DNA of 64,000 nt from an uncultured Burkholderiales bacterium (GCA_945952065.1 CAMFGY010000002.1:124001-188000); one strand, 5' to 3'; positions 41,658-51,782 are shown, counted from the stretch's first letter. Numbers and translations: made by a program. Notes: a model not told the origin generated them from the letters alone.

Positions 41658-42463
41658 GCGCTCACCTCCTGGCGGGCGTGGCGGGTGTAGAGGAAGTCGA
41701 TCACGGCCTTGCGGGCCGCGATGTAGCGGGCGTCTTCGGCCAACTCCACCCGAAGGCGTGGGCGCGGCAGGTCCACCGTGAGGATCTCGCCAATGGTGGC
41801 GGCCGGTCCGTTGCTCATCATCACGATGCGGTCGCTCAGCAAGACGGCTTCGTCCACATCGTGGGTCACCATCACCACGGTGCTCTGCGTGCGTGCCACG
41901 ATCTTCAGCAACTCGTCTTGCAGATGCGCGCGGGTCAAAGCGTCCAGCGCACCGAAAGGCTCGTCCATCAACAAGACCTTGGGTTCCATGGCCAGCGCGC
42001 GGGCAATGCCGATGCGCTGCTTCATGCCACCGGAGATTTCATGCGGGCGCTTGTGGGCCGCATGGCTCATGCCCACCAAGGCCAGGGCGCTGGCCGTGCG
42101 TTCGGCCAATCGGGCGGCGGACTCATGCTTGCCAAACACCGAGCTCACGCCCAAATGCACATTCTGAAAGCAGCTCAGCCAGGGCAGCAGCGAGTGGTTT
42201 TGAAACACCACGGCGCGCTCCGGGCCGGGTTCGGCCACTTCGCGCTGGTCGCACAAGACCACGCCGCTGCTGGGCCGCAGCAGGCCAGCGATCAGGTTCA
42301 GCAAGGTGGACTTGCCGCAGCCCGAATGGCCGATCAGGCTGATGAACTCGCCGCGTGCGACGTTCAGATGAATGTCGTGCAGGGCATGAAAACGGCCTTT
42401 GCGGGTGTTGAACACCATTTCGGCGGCCTGCACTTCAATGAAGTTTTTGCTCGTGCTTGTCAT
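41654..42463 (-). CDS. nrtD: Nitrate ABC transporter, ATP-binding protein
   Basis: GHSGCGKSTLLNLIAGL, EISGGMKQRIGIARALAMEPKVLLMDEPFGALD. Confidence 0.92.
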   Translation of the reverse strand: MTSTSKNFIEVQAAEMVFNTRKGRFHALHDIHLNVARGEFISLIGHSGCGKSTLLNLIAGLLRPSSGVVLCDQREVAEPGPERAVVFQNHSLLPWLSCFQNVHLGVSSVFGKHESAARLAERTASALALVGMSHAAHKRPHEISGGMKQRIGIARALAMEPKVLLMDEPFGALDALTRAHLQDELLKIVARTQSTVVMVTHDVDEAVLLSDRIVMMSNGPAATIGEILTVDLPRPRLRVELAEDARYIAARKAVIDFLYTRHARQEVSA

Positions 42464-42471
42464 GATGCGAC

Positions 42472-43416
42472 TCAGTCCTCAAAGGAAAAGCGGCGGGCCA
42501 GACTCATCAGCAAGCCTTCCAGGGCCAGCCCCACCATGCCGATCACGAAGATGGCGATGATGATGTGTTTGACGTTCAGGTTGTTCCACTCATCCCAGAC
42601 CCAAAAGCCGATGCCCACCCCGCCCGTCAGCATCTCGGCGGCCACGATCACCAGCCATGCCGTGCCCACCGACAAGCGCACCCCAGTCAACAGATAGGGC
42701 AGCACCGCCGGGAACAAAATCTTGGTGATCACCGTCCACTCCGAGAGCTTGAGCACGCGGGCCACATTCAAATAGTCCTCGGGCACCCGTTGCACGCCCA
42801 CCGCGGTGTTGACCACCATGGGCCAGATCGAACAGATAAAGATGGTCCAGATGGCCGCCGGATTGGCGCTCTTGAAGACCAACAAGCCAATCGGCAGCCA
42901 AGCCAGCGGCGACACCGGCTTGAGCAGGCTGATCAGCGGCGACACCATGCGGCTGGCGAACTCAAAGCGGCCGATGAGGAAGCCCAGCGGAATGCCCACT
43001 GCCGCCGCCAAGCCGAAGCCCAGGGCGACGCGCTGCAATGAGAACAAGATGTTCCAGCCTATGCCTTGGTCGTTGGGGCCCTTGCTGTAGAAGGGGTCCG
43101 CAAAAAGCTGCACGGCGGCCTCGAAGGTGGCTGCTGGCGTGGGAAAGGGGCCGGGCTTTTGGGTGGCCATGGCCCAGATGCCCAGCATCAAAGCCAGGCC
43201 CAACACGGGGGGCAAGACCCGCATCCACAGGGCCCGCCCATCAAACGGTGGGCGTGTCGCCTTGGGCTGGGCTGGCGGCGCGGCCTGCGCTTTGACCTGT
43301 GGCACAGGTGCTGAGATGGGCCCTGAAACTGGCCCTGAGACGGACGCTGGGGCGGACTCGGCGGCGGCCAAACGGCTGCTGGCTTCTTGGGGGGAATGGA
43401 ACACGGCACTGACCAT
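42472..43416 (-). CDS. nrtB: Nitrate ABC transporter, permease
   Basis: BPD transport family; Pro/Ala-rich N-term extension; between nrtA and nrtD. Confidence 0.92.
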   Translation of the reverse strand: MVSAVFHSPQEASSRLAAAESAPASVSGPVSGPISAPVPQVKAQAAPPAQPKATRPPFDGRALWMRVLPPVLGLALMLGIWAMATQKPGPFPTPAATFEAAVQLFADPFYSKGPNDQGIGWNILFSLQRVALGFGLAAAVGIPLGFLIGRFEFASRMVSPLISLLKPVSPLAWLPIGLLVFKSANPAAIWTIFICSIWPMVVNTAVGVQRVPEDYLNVARVLKLSEWTVITKILFPAVLPYLLTGVRLSVGTAWLVIVAAEMLTGGVGIGFWVWDEWNNLNVKHIIIAIFVIGMVGLALEGLLMSLARRFSFED

Positions 43417-43444
43417 GGCAGTCTCCTGATTCAATGGCATGAAC

Positions 43445-44662
43445 TCAAGCCTTGACCTTGAAGGCATCGGCGTACTTGGCGGGGTCCTTGCCGTCCCAGA
43501 CCACGCCGTCGATCAGCTTGCTGCTGCGCATAGCGTCTTTGGGCACGGCCACCTTCAGGGCCGAGGCGGCCTCTTTGTAAAGCTCGATCTGGTTGATCTG
43601 TTTGGCCACGCCCAAGTAGTCGGGGTGCTCTTTGAGCAAGCCCCAGCGCTTGTGCTGCGTCAGGAACCACATGCCATCGCTCAAGAAAGGGAAGTTGACC
43701 TGCCCTTCATTGAAGAACTTCATGTGATTGGGGTCGTCCCAGGTCTTGCCCAGGCCGTTTTGGTAGCGACCCAAGATGCGCTGATTGATGGCGTCCACCC
43801 CGGTGTTCACATAACTCTTTTCCGCGATGGTGTCGGCCATCTTCAGCTTGTTTTGCAGGCCGGCGTCGATCCAGCGGCTGGCTTCCAGCACGGCCATGAT
43901 GACGGCGCGCGCGGTGTTGGGGTACTTCTTGACGAACTCGCCGCTGCAGGCCAAGACCTTCTCGGGGTGGTCTTTCCAAATGTCTTGGGTGGTGACGGCG
44001 GTGATGCCAATGCCGTCGACGATGGCGCGGTGGTTCCAGGGCTCGCCCACGCAGTAGCCGTCCATATTGCCCACCCGCATATTGGCCACCATCTGGGGCG
44101 GCGGCACGGTGATGACTTTGGCGTCTTTGAGCGGGTTGATGCCATGCGCGGCCAACCAATAGTTCAGCCACATGGCGTGGGTGCCGGTGGGAAAGGTCTG
44201 GGCGAATGTGTATTCGCGCTTGTCGCTGTTCATCAGCTTGGCCAGCGTTGCGCCATCGACCGCGCCTTTTTCCGCCAGCTTCTTGGACAAGGTGATGGCT
44301 TGACCGTTGTTGTTCAGGGTCATCAGCACGGCCATGTCTTTCTTTGGCCCGGCGATGCCCAGGTGCACGCCATAAATCAAACCGTAAAGCGAGTGCGCCA
44401 TGTCCAACTCGCCATTGACCAGCTTGTCGCGCACGCCAGCCCACGAGGCCTCTTTGGTGGGCACGATGCGCACCCCGTATTTCTTGTCAAAGCCCAGCAC
44501 CGAGGCCATCACCACCGAGGCGCAATCGGTCAGCGGAATGAATCCGATGCGCACCTCCTCCTTCTCCGGCTTGTCGGAGCCAGCGGCCCAAGCGCCACCG
44601 GGCAGGCTGGCGGCCAGACCTGCGGCCGCACCGGCCAGCAATTTGCGACGTTCCGTGCTCAT
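43445..44662 (-). CDS. nrtA: Nitrate ABC transporter, substrate-binding protein (Tat-type signal)
   Basis: MSTERRKLLAGAAAGLAASLPGGAWAAGSDKPEKEEVRIGFIPLTDCASVVMAS; NrtA/CmpA family. Confidence 0.93.
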   Translation of the reverse strand: MSTERRKLLAGAAAGLAASLPGGAWAAGSDKPEKEEVRIGFIPLTDCASVVMASVLGFDKKYGVRIVPTKEASWAGVRDKLVNGELDMAHSLYGLIYGVHLGIAGPKKDMAVLMTLNNNGQAITLSKKLAEKGAVDGATLAKLMNSDKREYTFAQTFPTGTHAMWLNYWLAAHGINPLKDAKVITVPPPQMVANMRVGNMDGYCVGEPWNHRAIVDGIGITAVTTQDIWKDHPEKVLACSGEFVKKYPNTARAVIMAVLEASRWIDAGLQNKLKMADTIAEKSYVNTGVDAINQRILGRYQNGLGKTWDDPNHMKFFNEGQVNFPFLSDGMWFLTQHKRWGLLKEHPDYLGVAKQINQIELYKEAASALKVAVPKDAMRSSKLIDGVVWDGKDPAKYADAFKVKA

Positions 44663-44710
44663 CAACTCTCCTCGGGTTTGCAAGGGCTTGCTCATCAACA
44701 TCTCCAGTCA

Positions 44711-44781
44711 GAAAACAAAAACGGCGTCTCGACCGGCTGCGGCTTCGCCAAGCGAAGCTGCAGCTGAGGTCGGACGCCGTT
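44711..44781 (-). terminator. Intrinsic terminator (attenuator) in nrtA leader
   Basis: Minus strand AACGGCGTC-CGACC ... GGTCG-A-GACGCCGTT followed by TTTGTTTTC. Confidence 0.85.
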
Positions 44782-44827
44782 GTCCGTCGAATGATTCATT
44801 GAGAGGGCCCACGCCGTTGCGGGCCTC
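44771..44827 (-). promoter_or_regulatory. ANTAR-target two-hexaloop antiterminator element (P1 44803-44827, P2 44771-44786)
   Basis: Minus strand P1 GAGGCCCGC-AACGGC-GTGGGCCCTC; P2 CGGAC-AACGGC-GTCCG; both loops have A1 and G4; P2 overlaps the terminator 5' arm. Confidence 0.8.
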
Positions 44828-44965
44828 GTCAAGACTTAAGCAGTTTGCGTGCCAGGCGTTTTCGCCCGCCTTGGCCTGCGCCATGCACGGTTTGCAGGCC
44901 AAACCGAGGCCTGCCGTGCCAACTTGGTGCGCCGCCGCACCTTCTGGGGCAGCACAGGCAGGGGC

Positions 44966-45595
44966 TCAGGTGGCGCGCAACAAGGCATGCGCCTCGATGA
45001 TGCGCTCCGCCACTTCGACCAGGGGCAGGCCTTTGTCCATGGCCAAACGGCGCATGCGGGTGTAGGCAGCGTCTTCTTCCAAGCCCTGCTCCGCCATCAA
45101 GATGCCTTTGGCGCGCTCGATCTGTTTGCGGCTGCTGAGCTGCGCCTGGGCTTTGCTCAGCTCCCGGCGCAGGGCCAGGTCTTGCTCAAAGCGGGCAATC
45201 GCCACTTGCAGCACCGAAGCCAAGCGCTCCGCCTGCAAACCCGCCACCACATAGGCGCTGACACCCGCCTTCAAGGCGCGCCGCATCGGGTCATTGCTGC
45301 CGTCTTCGGCAAACACCACCACCGGGCGCGGCATCTGCGCGGACAAGACGGCCAGGTTCTCCAAGGTGTCGCGCGACGGCGATTCGCTGTCCACGATCAC
45401 CACATCGGGCTTCAAGCGCAGCACGCAGTCATGAATCAAGGTCGCTTGCTCAATCACCCCCACCACATCGCAACCCTGCCGCGCCAGCTCTTGCTGAATC
45501 AGCTGCACCCGGTGCGCCCCATCATCAATCAAGAGCACCCGCAAGCCGGCTTGCGGTTCAGAAGGCGGAATCGACAAAGACGGGGCTTGCTGCAT
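44966..45595 (-). CDS. nasT: ANTAR-domain response regulator, NasT-like nitrate antiterminator
   Basis: Receiver-like N-term VLLIDDGAHRVQLIQQELA; C-term ANTAR SSRKQIERAKGILMAEQGLEEDAAYTRMRRLAMDKGLPLVEVAERIIEAHALL. Confidence 0.9.
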   Translation of the reverse strand: MQQAPSLSIPPSEPQAGLRVLLIDDGAHRVQLIQQELARQGCDVVGVIEQATLIHDCVLRLKPDVVIVDSESPSRDTLENLAVLSAQMPRPVVVFAEDGSNDPMRRALKAGVSAYVVAGLQAERLASVLQVAIARFEQDLALRRELSKAQAQLSSRKQIERAKGILMAEQGLEEDAAYTRMRRLAMDKGLPLVEVAERIIEAHALLRAT

Positions 45596-45775
45596 AGAGA
45601 TCCAAGGCTTTAGCCCCTCGCAGCAAAGATCGTGCCCGAGTGTCTTTTATTGGGGTCAGAGTCGATTTTCCCGGGCGCGCCGCCCCATTCGCAGGCGTTA
45701 CGCGGGCCATACACGGCAAATACACAGGCCAGGTGCAAACCTCGCCAAGCAAGCTTTCGCCCGGAACGCTTGGTT

Positions 45776-45797
45776 TTGACGTTTACGTAAACGTCAA
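45776..45797. promoter_or_regulatory. Perfect 22-bp palindromic operator candidate upstream of icmF
   Basis: TTGACGTTTACGTAAACGTCAA, ~73 bp upstream of the icmF start. Confidence 0.65.
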
Positions 45798-45869
45798 TCA
45801 AGCTCTAGAATCCGCGAAGTTTTGCTGCTACAAAAGGCGCCCACCTCGGGTTGCTGCTGGAGACCCTCG

Positions 45870-48800
45870 ATGACCGACTTGTCCGCCGAATCCAAAGCCC
45901 TGGCCAATTACCGCCCGACGAACAAGGTGCGTTTCGTTACCGCGGCCAGCCTCTTCGACGGCCATGATGCCGCCATCAACATCATGCGCCGCATCCTGCA
46001 AGGCATGGGTGCGGAGGTCATCCACCTGGGCCACAACCGCTCGGTCGATGAGGTGGTCACCGCCGCGCTGCAAGAAGACGCGCAAGGCATCGCCATCAGC
46101 TCCTACCAAGGCGGCCATGTCGAGTACTTCAAGTACATGGTGGACTTGCTCAAGCAACGCGGGGGCGCTCACATCCAGGTCTTCGGCGGCGGCGGCGGCG
46201 TGATCGTGCCGGCCGAGATCCGCGACCTGGCCGCTCATGGCGTGCGCATCTTCAGCCCCGAAGACGGCCAGCGCATGGGCCTGCAAGGCATGATCGGCGA
46301 GATGGTGATGAAGGCCGACCAAGACTTCAGCATCTACGCCCCCAAGTCCCTGAGCGCCCTGCAAGGCCATGGCGAAGCCGCCTGGCGCGCGCTGGCCCAG
46401 CTGATCACGGCCCTGGAAAATGACAAGGCTGATGCCGCCCTGGTGGCCGAGCTGCAAGCTGCGGCCAAAACCATCCGTGTGCCCGTGCTGGGCATCACCG
46501 GCACCGGCGGCGCCGGCAAGAGCAGCTTGACCGACGAGCTGATCCGCCGCCTGCGTCTGGACCAGAACGACGCGCTGCGCGTGGCCGTCATCTCCATCGA
46601 CCCCTCGCGCCGCAAGAGCGGTGGCGCCCTGCTGGGCGACCGCATCCGCATGAATGCCATCGGCCCCTGGAGCCAAGGTCACAGAGTCTTCATGCGCAGC
46701 CTCGCCACCCGCGACTTCGGCAGCGAAATCTCCCCCGCCCTGCCCGACGCGATTGCCGCTGCCAAGGTGGCCGGCTTTGACCTGATCGTGGTTGAGACCT
46801 CGGGCATTGGCCAGGGTGATGCCGCCATCGTGCCGCATGTCGATGTGCCGATGTATGTGATGACGCCAGAGTTCGGCGCCGCCAGCCAGCTCGAAAAAAT
46901 CGACATGCTGGACTTCGCCGAGTTCGTGGCCATCAACAAGTTCGACCGCAAGGGCGCGCTCGACGCGATCCGCGATGTGGCCAAGCAGGTGCAGCGCAAC
47001 AAGGAAGCCTTCGGCACGCCGCCGGAGCAGATGCCGGTCTTCGGCACCATGGCCAGCCGCTTCAATGACGACGGCGTCACCGCGCTGTACCAAGCCCTCA
47101 AGCCGCGTCTGGCCGAGCTGGGCCTGAGCTTGCAAGACGGCCGTCTGCCGCTGGTCAACACCCGCCACAGCACCCATCAAACCCCGGTGGTGCCCGCCGC
47201 GCGCGTGCGCTATCTGGCTGAAATCGCCGACACGGTGCGCGGCTACAAAAAGCGCGCCCGCCAGCAGGCCACGCTGGCCCGCGAGATCCAGCAGCTCTGG
47301 GGCAGCTCGCGCATGCTGCTGGAAGCCAACCCCGACAAGCACCGCGCTCGCGATGCGCTGGCCGAGCTGGCCCAGCAGCGCGAAGAACAGATGAAGCCCG
47401 GTGCCCGCCACCTGCTCAAGCAGTGGCCGGACATGCAAAAAGCCTATGCCGGCGACGAGTATGTGGTGAAGATCCGCGACAAAGAGATCCGCACCAACCT
47501 CGTTCACACCAGCCTCTCTGGCACCAAGGTGCGCAAGGTGGTGCTGCCGCATTACGAGTGCCATGGCGAATTGCTGAAGTGGCTGCTGCTGGAAAACGTG
47601 CCCGGCAGCTTCCCCTACACCGCCGGCGTGTTTGCCTTCAAGCGCGAAGGGGAAGACCCGACCCGCATGTTCGCCGGCGAGGGCGATGCCTTCCGCACGA
47701 ATCGCCGCTTCAAGCTGGTGTCTGAGGGCATGCCGGCCAAGCGCCTGTCCACAGCGTTTGACTCGGTCACGCTGTACGGCGCTGACCCGGCCCCGCGCCC
47801 CGACATCTACGGCAAGGTCGGCAACTCCGGCGTATCGATTGCCACGCTGGACGATATGAAGGTGCTGTACGACGGCTTTGATCTGTGCAGCCCATCGACC
47901 AGCGTGTCCATGACCATCAACGGCCCGGCGCCGACGATTCTGGCCATGTTCATGAACACCGCCATTGACCAGAACATTGCCAAGTTCCAGGCCGACAACG
48001 GCCGCGAACCCACCGCTGACGAAGCCGCCAAGATCAAGGACTGGGTGCTGGCCAATGTGCGCGGCACGGTGCAGGCCGACATCCTGAAGGAAGACCAGGG
48101 TCAGAACACCTGCATCTTCTCGACTGAGTTCTCGCTCAAGGTGATGGGGGATATCGCCGAGTACTTCGTGCACCACAATGTGCGCAATTTCTACTCCGTC
48201 TCGATCAGCGGTTATCACATCGCCGAGGCCGGTGCCAACCCCATCAGCCAGTTGGCGCTGACGCTGTCCAATGGCTTCACCTTTGTGGAAGCCTATCTGG
48301 CGCGCGGCATGCACATCGATGACTTCGCGCCCAATCTGAGCTTCTTCTTCTCCAACGGCATGGACCCCGAGTACACCGTGCTGGGCCGCGTGGCGCGCCG
48401 CATCTGGGCCGTGGCCATGCGCGACAAATACGGCGCCAACGAGCGCAGCCAAAAGCTCAAGTACCACATCCAAACCTCGGGCCGCTCGCTGCACGCGCAG
48501 GAGATCCAGTTCAACGACATCCGCACCACGCTGCAGGCCCTGATCGCCATTTACGACAACTGCAACAGCCTGCACACCAACGCTTTTGACGAGGCCATCA
48601 CCACGCCCACCGAAGAATCGGTGCGCCGCGCCATGGCGATTCAGCTCATCATCAACCGCGAGTGGGGCTTAGCCAAGAACGAGAACCCCAGCCAAGGCGC
48701 CTTCATCATCGAAGAGCTGACCGAGTTGCTGGAAGAAGCCGTGCTGGCCGAGTTCGAAAAAATCGCCGAGCGCGGCGGCGTGCTGGGGGCGATGGAAACC

Positions 48801-49160
48801 GGCTACCAGCGCAGCAAGATCCAGGAAGAGAGCATGCATTACGAGATGCTCAAGCACACCGGCGAGTACCCCATCATCGGCGTCAACACCTTCCGCAACC
48901 CGCATGGCGACACGGTGCCCGAAAGCATCGAGCTGGCGCGCTCCACCGACGAAGAAAAGCAAAGCCAGCTGCACCGCCTGCGCGACTTCCATGCCCGCCA
49001 TGCGGGCGAAAGCGCCACCCAGTTGCAGCGCCTGCAACAAGCCGTCATCGACAACAAGAACGTGTTTGAGGTCTTGATGGACGCGGTGCGCGTGTGCTCG
49101 CTGGGTCAGATCACGGCAGCCCTGTTCGAGGTGGGCGGCCAGTACCGGCGCAGCATGTAA
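45870..49160 (+). CDS. icmF: Fused isobutyryl-CoA mutase (B12-binding + MeaB-like GTPase + mutase)
   Basis: [55 protein letters not shown]; large mutase domain [31 protein letters not shown]. Confidence 0.95.
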   Translation: MTDLSAESKALANYRPTNKVRFVTAASLFDGHDAAINIMRRILQGMGAEVIHLGHNRSVDEVVTAALQEDAQGIAISSYQGGHVEYFKYMVDLLKQRGGAHIQVFGGGGGVIVPAEIRDLAAHGVRIFSPEDGQRMGLQGMIGEMVMKADQDFSIYAPKSLSALQGHGEAAWRALAQLITALENDKADAALVAELQAAAKTIRVPVLGITGTGGAGKSSLTDELIRRLRLDQNDALRVAVISIDPSRRKSGGALLGDRIRMNAIGPWSQGHRVFMRSLATRDFGSEISPALPDAIAAAKVAGFDLIVVETSGIGQGDAAIVPHVDVPMYVMTPEFGAASQLEKIDMLDFAEFVAINKFDRKGALDAIRDVAKQVQRNKEAFGTPPEQMPVFGTMASRFNDDGVTALYQALKPRLAELGLSLQDGRLPLVNTRHSTHQTPVVPAARVRYLAEIADTVRGYKKRARQQATLAREIQQLWGSSRMLLEANPDKHRARDALAELAQQREEQMKPGARHLLKQWPDMQKAYAGDEYVVKIRDKEIRTNLVHTSLSGTKVRKVVLPHYECHGELLKWLLLENVPGSFPYTAGVFAFKREGEDPTRMFAGEGDAFRTNRRFKLVSEGMPAKRLSTAFDSVTLYGADPAPRPDIYGKVGNSGVSIATLDDMKVLYDGFDLCSPSTSVSMTINGPAPTILAMFMNTAIDQNIAKFQADNGREPTADEAAKIKDWVLANVRGTVQADILKEDQGQNTCIFSTEFSLKVMGDIAEYFVHHNVRNFYSVSISGYHIAEAGANPISQLALTLSNGFTFVEAYLARGMHIDDFAPNLSFFFSNGMDPEYTVLGRVARRIWAVAMRDKYGANERSQKLKYHIQTSGRSLHAQEIQFNDIRTTLQALIAIYDNCNSLHTNAFDEAITTPTEESVRRAMAIQLIINREWGLAKNENPSQGAFIIEELTELLEEAVLAEFEKIAERGGVLGAMETGYQRSKIQEESMHYEMLKHTGEYPIIGVNTFRNPHGDTVPESIELARSTDEEKQSQLHRLRDFHARHAGESATQLQRLQQAVIDNKNVFEVLMDAVRVCSLGQITAALFEVGGQYRRSM

Positions 49161-49188
49161 GGCCGAGCCTGCCGCTCAGGCCCTGGGC

Positions 49189-49656
49189 CTAGAGCGGCAG
49201 CACAAAGCGTTGCTTGGGCAACATCTGAGCGCCTAAGCGCCGGTAAAAACGGGCGGCGGCCTCGTTCCACTGCGGCGTTTGCCATTGCAATTGCTGGCAG
49301 CCCTCGGCCCGCGCCTGGGCCTGCACAGCTTGCATCAACACCGGGCCCAGGCCGAGGCCTCGGGCATGGGGGCGCAGGTACAGGCAGTCCAGGTGAAGAA
49401 AGGCATCGGCGCTCAGCGTGGCGTAGTCCAGGGTGGCGCTGGCGTAGCCGATCAGGCGGCCATCGTCCATGGCGTGCGCCAGCCAGATCCACAAGCGCCG
49501 CTGCTGCAGCGCCTGCCTCAAGCGTGCGGCCCACTGCGCATCCAGGCGCGCGGTGCAGCCCTCAAAGGCCGCATGCTCCGCGCACAGGGGTGCCAAGTCC
49601 TGCACATCGTCCGGCGTGGCCAATCGCACGCTGAAGGCCCCAGGCCCCTCAGCCAC
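49189..49656 (-). CDS. GNAT family N-acetyltransferase
   Basis: LDCLYLRPHARGLGLGPVLMQAVQAQARAEGCQQLQWQTPQWNEAAARFYRRLGA. Confidence 0.9.
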   Translation of the reverse strand: MAEGPGAFSVRLATPDDVQDLAPLCAEHAAFEGCTARLDAQWAARLRQALQQRRLWIWLAHAMDDGRLIGYASATLDYATLSADAFLHLDCLYLRPHARGLGLGPVLMQAVQAQARAEGCQQLQWQTPQWNEAAARFYRRLGAQMLPKQRFVLPL

Positions 49657-50107
49657 AGCTGCAAGCGATCAGCGACTCGCCCTGCAAACGGCCCGGCTCC
49701 GACCCCAGGGCGAGCGGAAAACCGTCACGCTTCCAGAAGTCCAAGCCGCCCAGCATCTCCTTGACCTGAAAGCCGCGCGAGGCCAGCAAGTAGGCGCCCT
49801 TGGTGGAGCCATTGCAACCAATGCCGTCGCAGTAGGTGATGTAGACCTTGCTGCGGTCCAGAGTTGCCAAACTGGGGTCGGCCTGCATGAGCTTTTTCAG
49901 GCTCAGCGCGCCGGGCACATGCGCCTCCTCATAGGCCTCGGGGCGGCGCGTGTCCAAGACCACGATGTCCGGGCAGCCGGCCAAAAGGTCTTCGGCCACG
50001 TCCCAGGCATCCGTATGAAAGCCCAGCTTGGCCTTCATATAGGCGGCGCTGTCGGCCGGGCTGGGGGCGGGAAATTCAAGAACGGAAGAAGTCCTGGGGC
50101 TGCTCAT
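49649..50107 (-). CDS. Rhodanese-like domain protein
   Basis: DIVVLDTRRPEAYEEAHVPGALSL...YCDGIGCNGSTKGAYLLASRGFQVKEMLGGLDFW. Confidence 0.9.
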   Translation of the reverse strand: MSSPRTSSVLEFPAPSPADSAAYMKAKLGFHTDAWDVAEDLLAGCPDIVVLDTRRPEAYEEAHVPGALSLKKLMQADPSLATLDRSKVYITYCDGIGCNGSTKGAYLLASRGFQVKEMLGGLDFWKRDGFPLALGSEPGRLQGESLIACSCG

Positions 50108-50195
50108 GCTGTACCTCAAAGCGTGTGGGTGAGGCCTCAGTGTCGGCGCCAAATGGCCTTAGCATTGATACCAATTTCTCCCATTCGATAAGACC

Positions 50196-51668
50196 ATGCC
50201 AAAGCCGCGCCTGTGGTTGCAGTTGTTTGAACGCCAAGCCGGCCAGGGCTTGGGCAGGCGCGAGCAGCTGTGCGCCAGCTTGCGCGAGGCCATGCGCGCA
50301 GGTGAGCTGAGCCTGGACGAGCGGCTGCCCGCGAGCCGGGTGCTGGCGGCCGATCTGGGCTTGTCGCGCGTCACGGTCGAGGCGGCCTATGGCCAGCTGG
50401 AGGCCGAGGGCTATCTGAAACGGGCCGTGGGGCGCGGCAGCTTTGTGGCCATCTCGCTGCCCCGCCACAGCGCTCGCAAGCCGCGCAGCCCGGGCAGTCC
50501 CTCGCCCCAGCTACATCAAGGGCCGGGCCTGTCGCGGCGCGGTCAGCGCATTGCCGACGGTGGGGGCTGCGTCGATCCCCGCCGGCCGCTGGCCTTTGCC
50601 GCCGGCAGCCCGGATTTGCGCGCCTTCCCCCTCGAGTTGTGGCGCCAGCTCAGCAACAAACGCTTGCGCACTGACACCAGCCTGCTCGGCTATGGCGACC
50701 CCCAAGGTCATGAAGACTTGCGTAGCGCCATTGCCGAGTACCTGAACCAGTCGCGCGGCTTGCGTTGCCGCGCAGAACAGGTGCTGGTCTTGACCAGCTC
50801 GCAGCAAGCGCTGCAACTGCTGGGCGCCATGCTGCTGGACGAGGGCGACAGCGTCTGGATGGAAGAGCCCGGCTATGCCGGCGCCTACACCGCTTTTGCT
50901 GCTTGCGGCGCCCAGATGCAGCCGGTGCCGGTGGACAGCGAGGGCATGCAGCCCCAGCCCGAGCTGCCGCGGCCGCGCCTGATCTACCTGACACCCTCGC
51001 ACCAATACCCTTGCGGCATGAGCTTGTCCTTGCCGCGCCGGCTGGCCCTGCTGCAACTGGCGCAACGCGAATCGGCCTGGATCGTGGAGGATGACTACGA
51101 CAGCGAGTTCCACTACGAGGGCCGGCCCGCACCGGCCCTGCAAGGGCTGGATGAACAGGGCCGCGTGCTCTACATCGGCACCTTCTCCAAAGCCTTGTTC
51201 CCCTCTTTGCGCCTGGCCTATCTGGTGTTGCCCGAAGCCTTGGTGGCGCCGCTGGTGAGCGCGCGCACTCTGCACGACGGCCACAGCGCGCAGCTGCCCC
51301 AAGCCGTGACGGCCGACTTCATCCGCCAAGGCCATTTCGCCGCCCATCTGCGCCTGATGCGCCAGCTGTATGGCGAGCGCCGCAATGTGCTGTTGGAGGC
51401 CCTGCAGCCGCTGCAATCCTGGCTCTGCCCCCGCCCCAGCCCCGGGGGCCTGCAACTGGCCGCCACCTTGCCGCCGGGGCAAGAGGCGCATTGGAGCCGG
51501 GCCGCCGCCGCGCAAGGTGTGCTGACCCCCGGCCTGAGCGCTCTGTACCGCGGCAGCTCCGCGCAAGACGGCTGGCTGCTGGGCTTTGCCGCGCTCACGC
51601 CTGCGGAGATACGCGCCGCTGCCCACAGTCTGCAGCGACTGCAAGGCGTGAAGCCCCGCCCGGCATAA
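50196..51668 (+). CDS. MocR/PdxR-type regulator (GntR HTH + aminotransferase domain)
   Basis: LREAMRAGELSLDERLPASRVLAADLGLSRVTVEAAYGQLEAEGYL; PLP domain EDDYDSEFHYEGRP, YIGTFSKALFPSLRLAYLV. Confidence 0.95.
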   Translation: MPKPRLWLQLFERQAGQGLGRREQLCASLREAMRAGELSLDERLPASRVLAADLGLSRVTVEAAYGQLEAEGYLKRAVGRGSFVAISLPRHSARKPRSPGSPSPQLHQGPGLSRRGQRIADGGGCVDPRRPLAFAAGSPDLRAFPLELWRQLSNKRLRTDTSLLGYGDPQGHEDLRSAIAEYLNQSRGLRCRAEQVLVLTSSQQALQLLGAMLLDEGDSVWMEEPGYAGAYTAFAACGAQMQPVPVDSEGMQPQPELPRPRLIYLTPSHQYPCGMSLSLPRRLALLQLAQRESAWIVEDDYDSEFHYEGRPAPALQGLDEQGRVLYIGTFSKALFPSLRLAYLVLPEALVAPLVSARTLHDGHSAQLPQAVTADFIRQGHFAAHLRLMRQLYGERRNVLLEALQPLQSWLCPRPSPGGLQLAATLPPGQEAHWSRAAAAQGVLTPGLSALYRGSSAQDGWLLGFAALTPAEIRAAAHSLQRLQGVKPRPA

Positions 51669-51782
51669 GCGGCAATACTTTTGATTTCAGCAAGCTCGAC
51701 GCAGCGCCGGCTCGCACTGAAGGCGAGCTTGCGGTAAAACTGCAGAGACCGCATCGCGCGATTAGATGTTCAAGGAGTCCCC

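Noticed and set aside
41654-44701. Taurine/sulfonate ABC transporter (SsuABC/TauABC-like) assignment
   Set aside because: Substrate-binding protein is NrtA/CmpA-like and the genes lie in one run with nirBD, nasA and nasT, so nitrate is far more likely.
45828-48575. 915-aa minus-strand ORF antisense to icmF
   Set aside because: Codon-bias shadow of the well-supported icmF; composition (His/Ala/Gly/Val-rich, no domain) typical of antisense ORFs in high-GC DNA.
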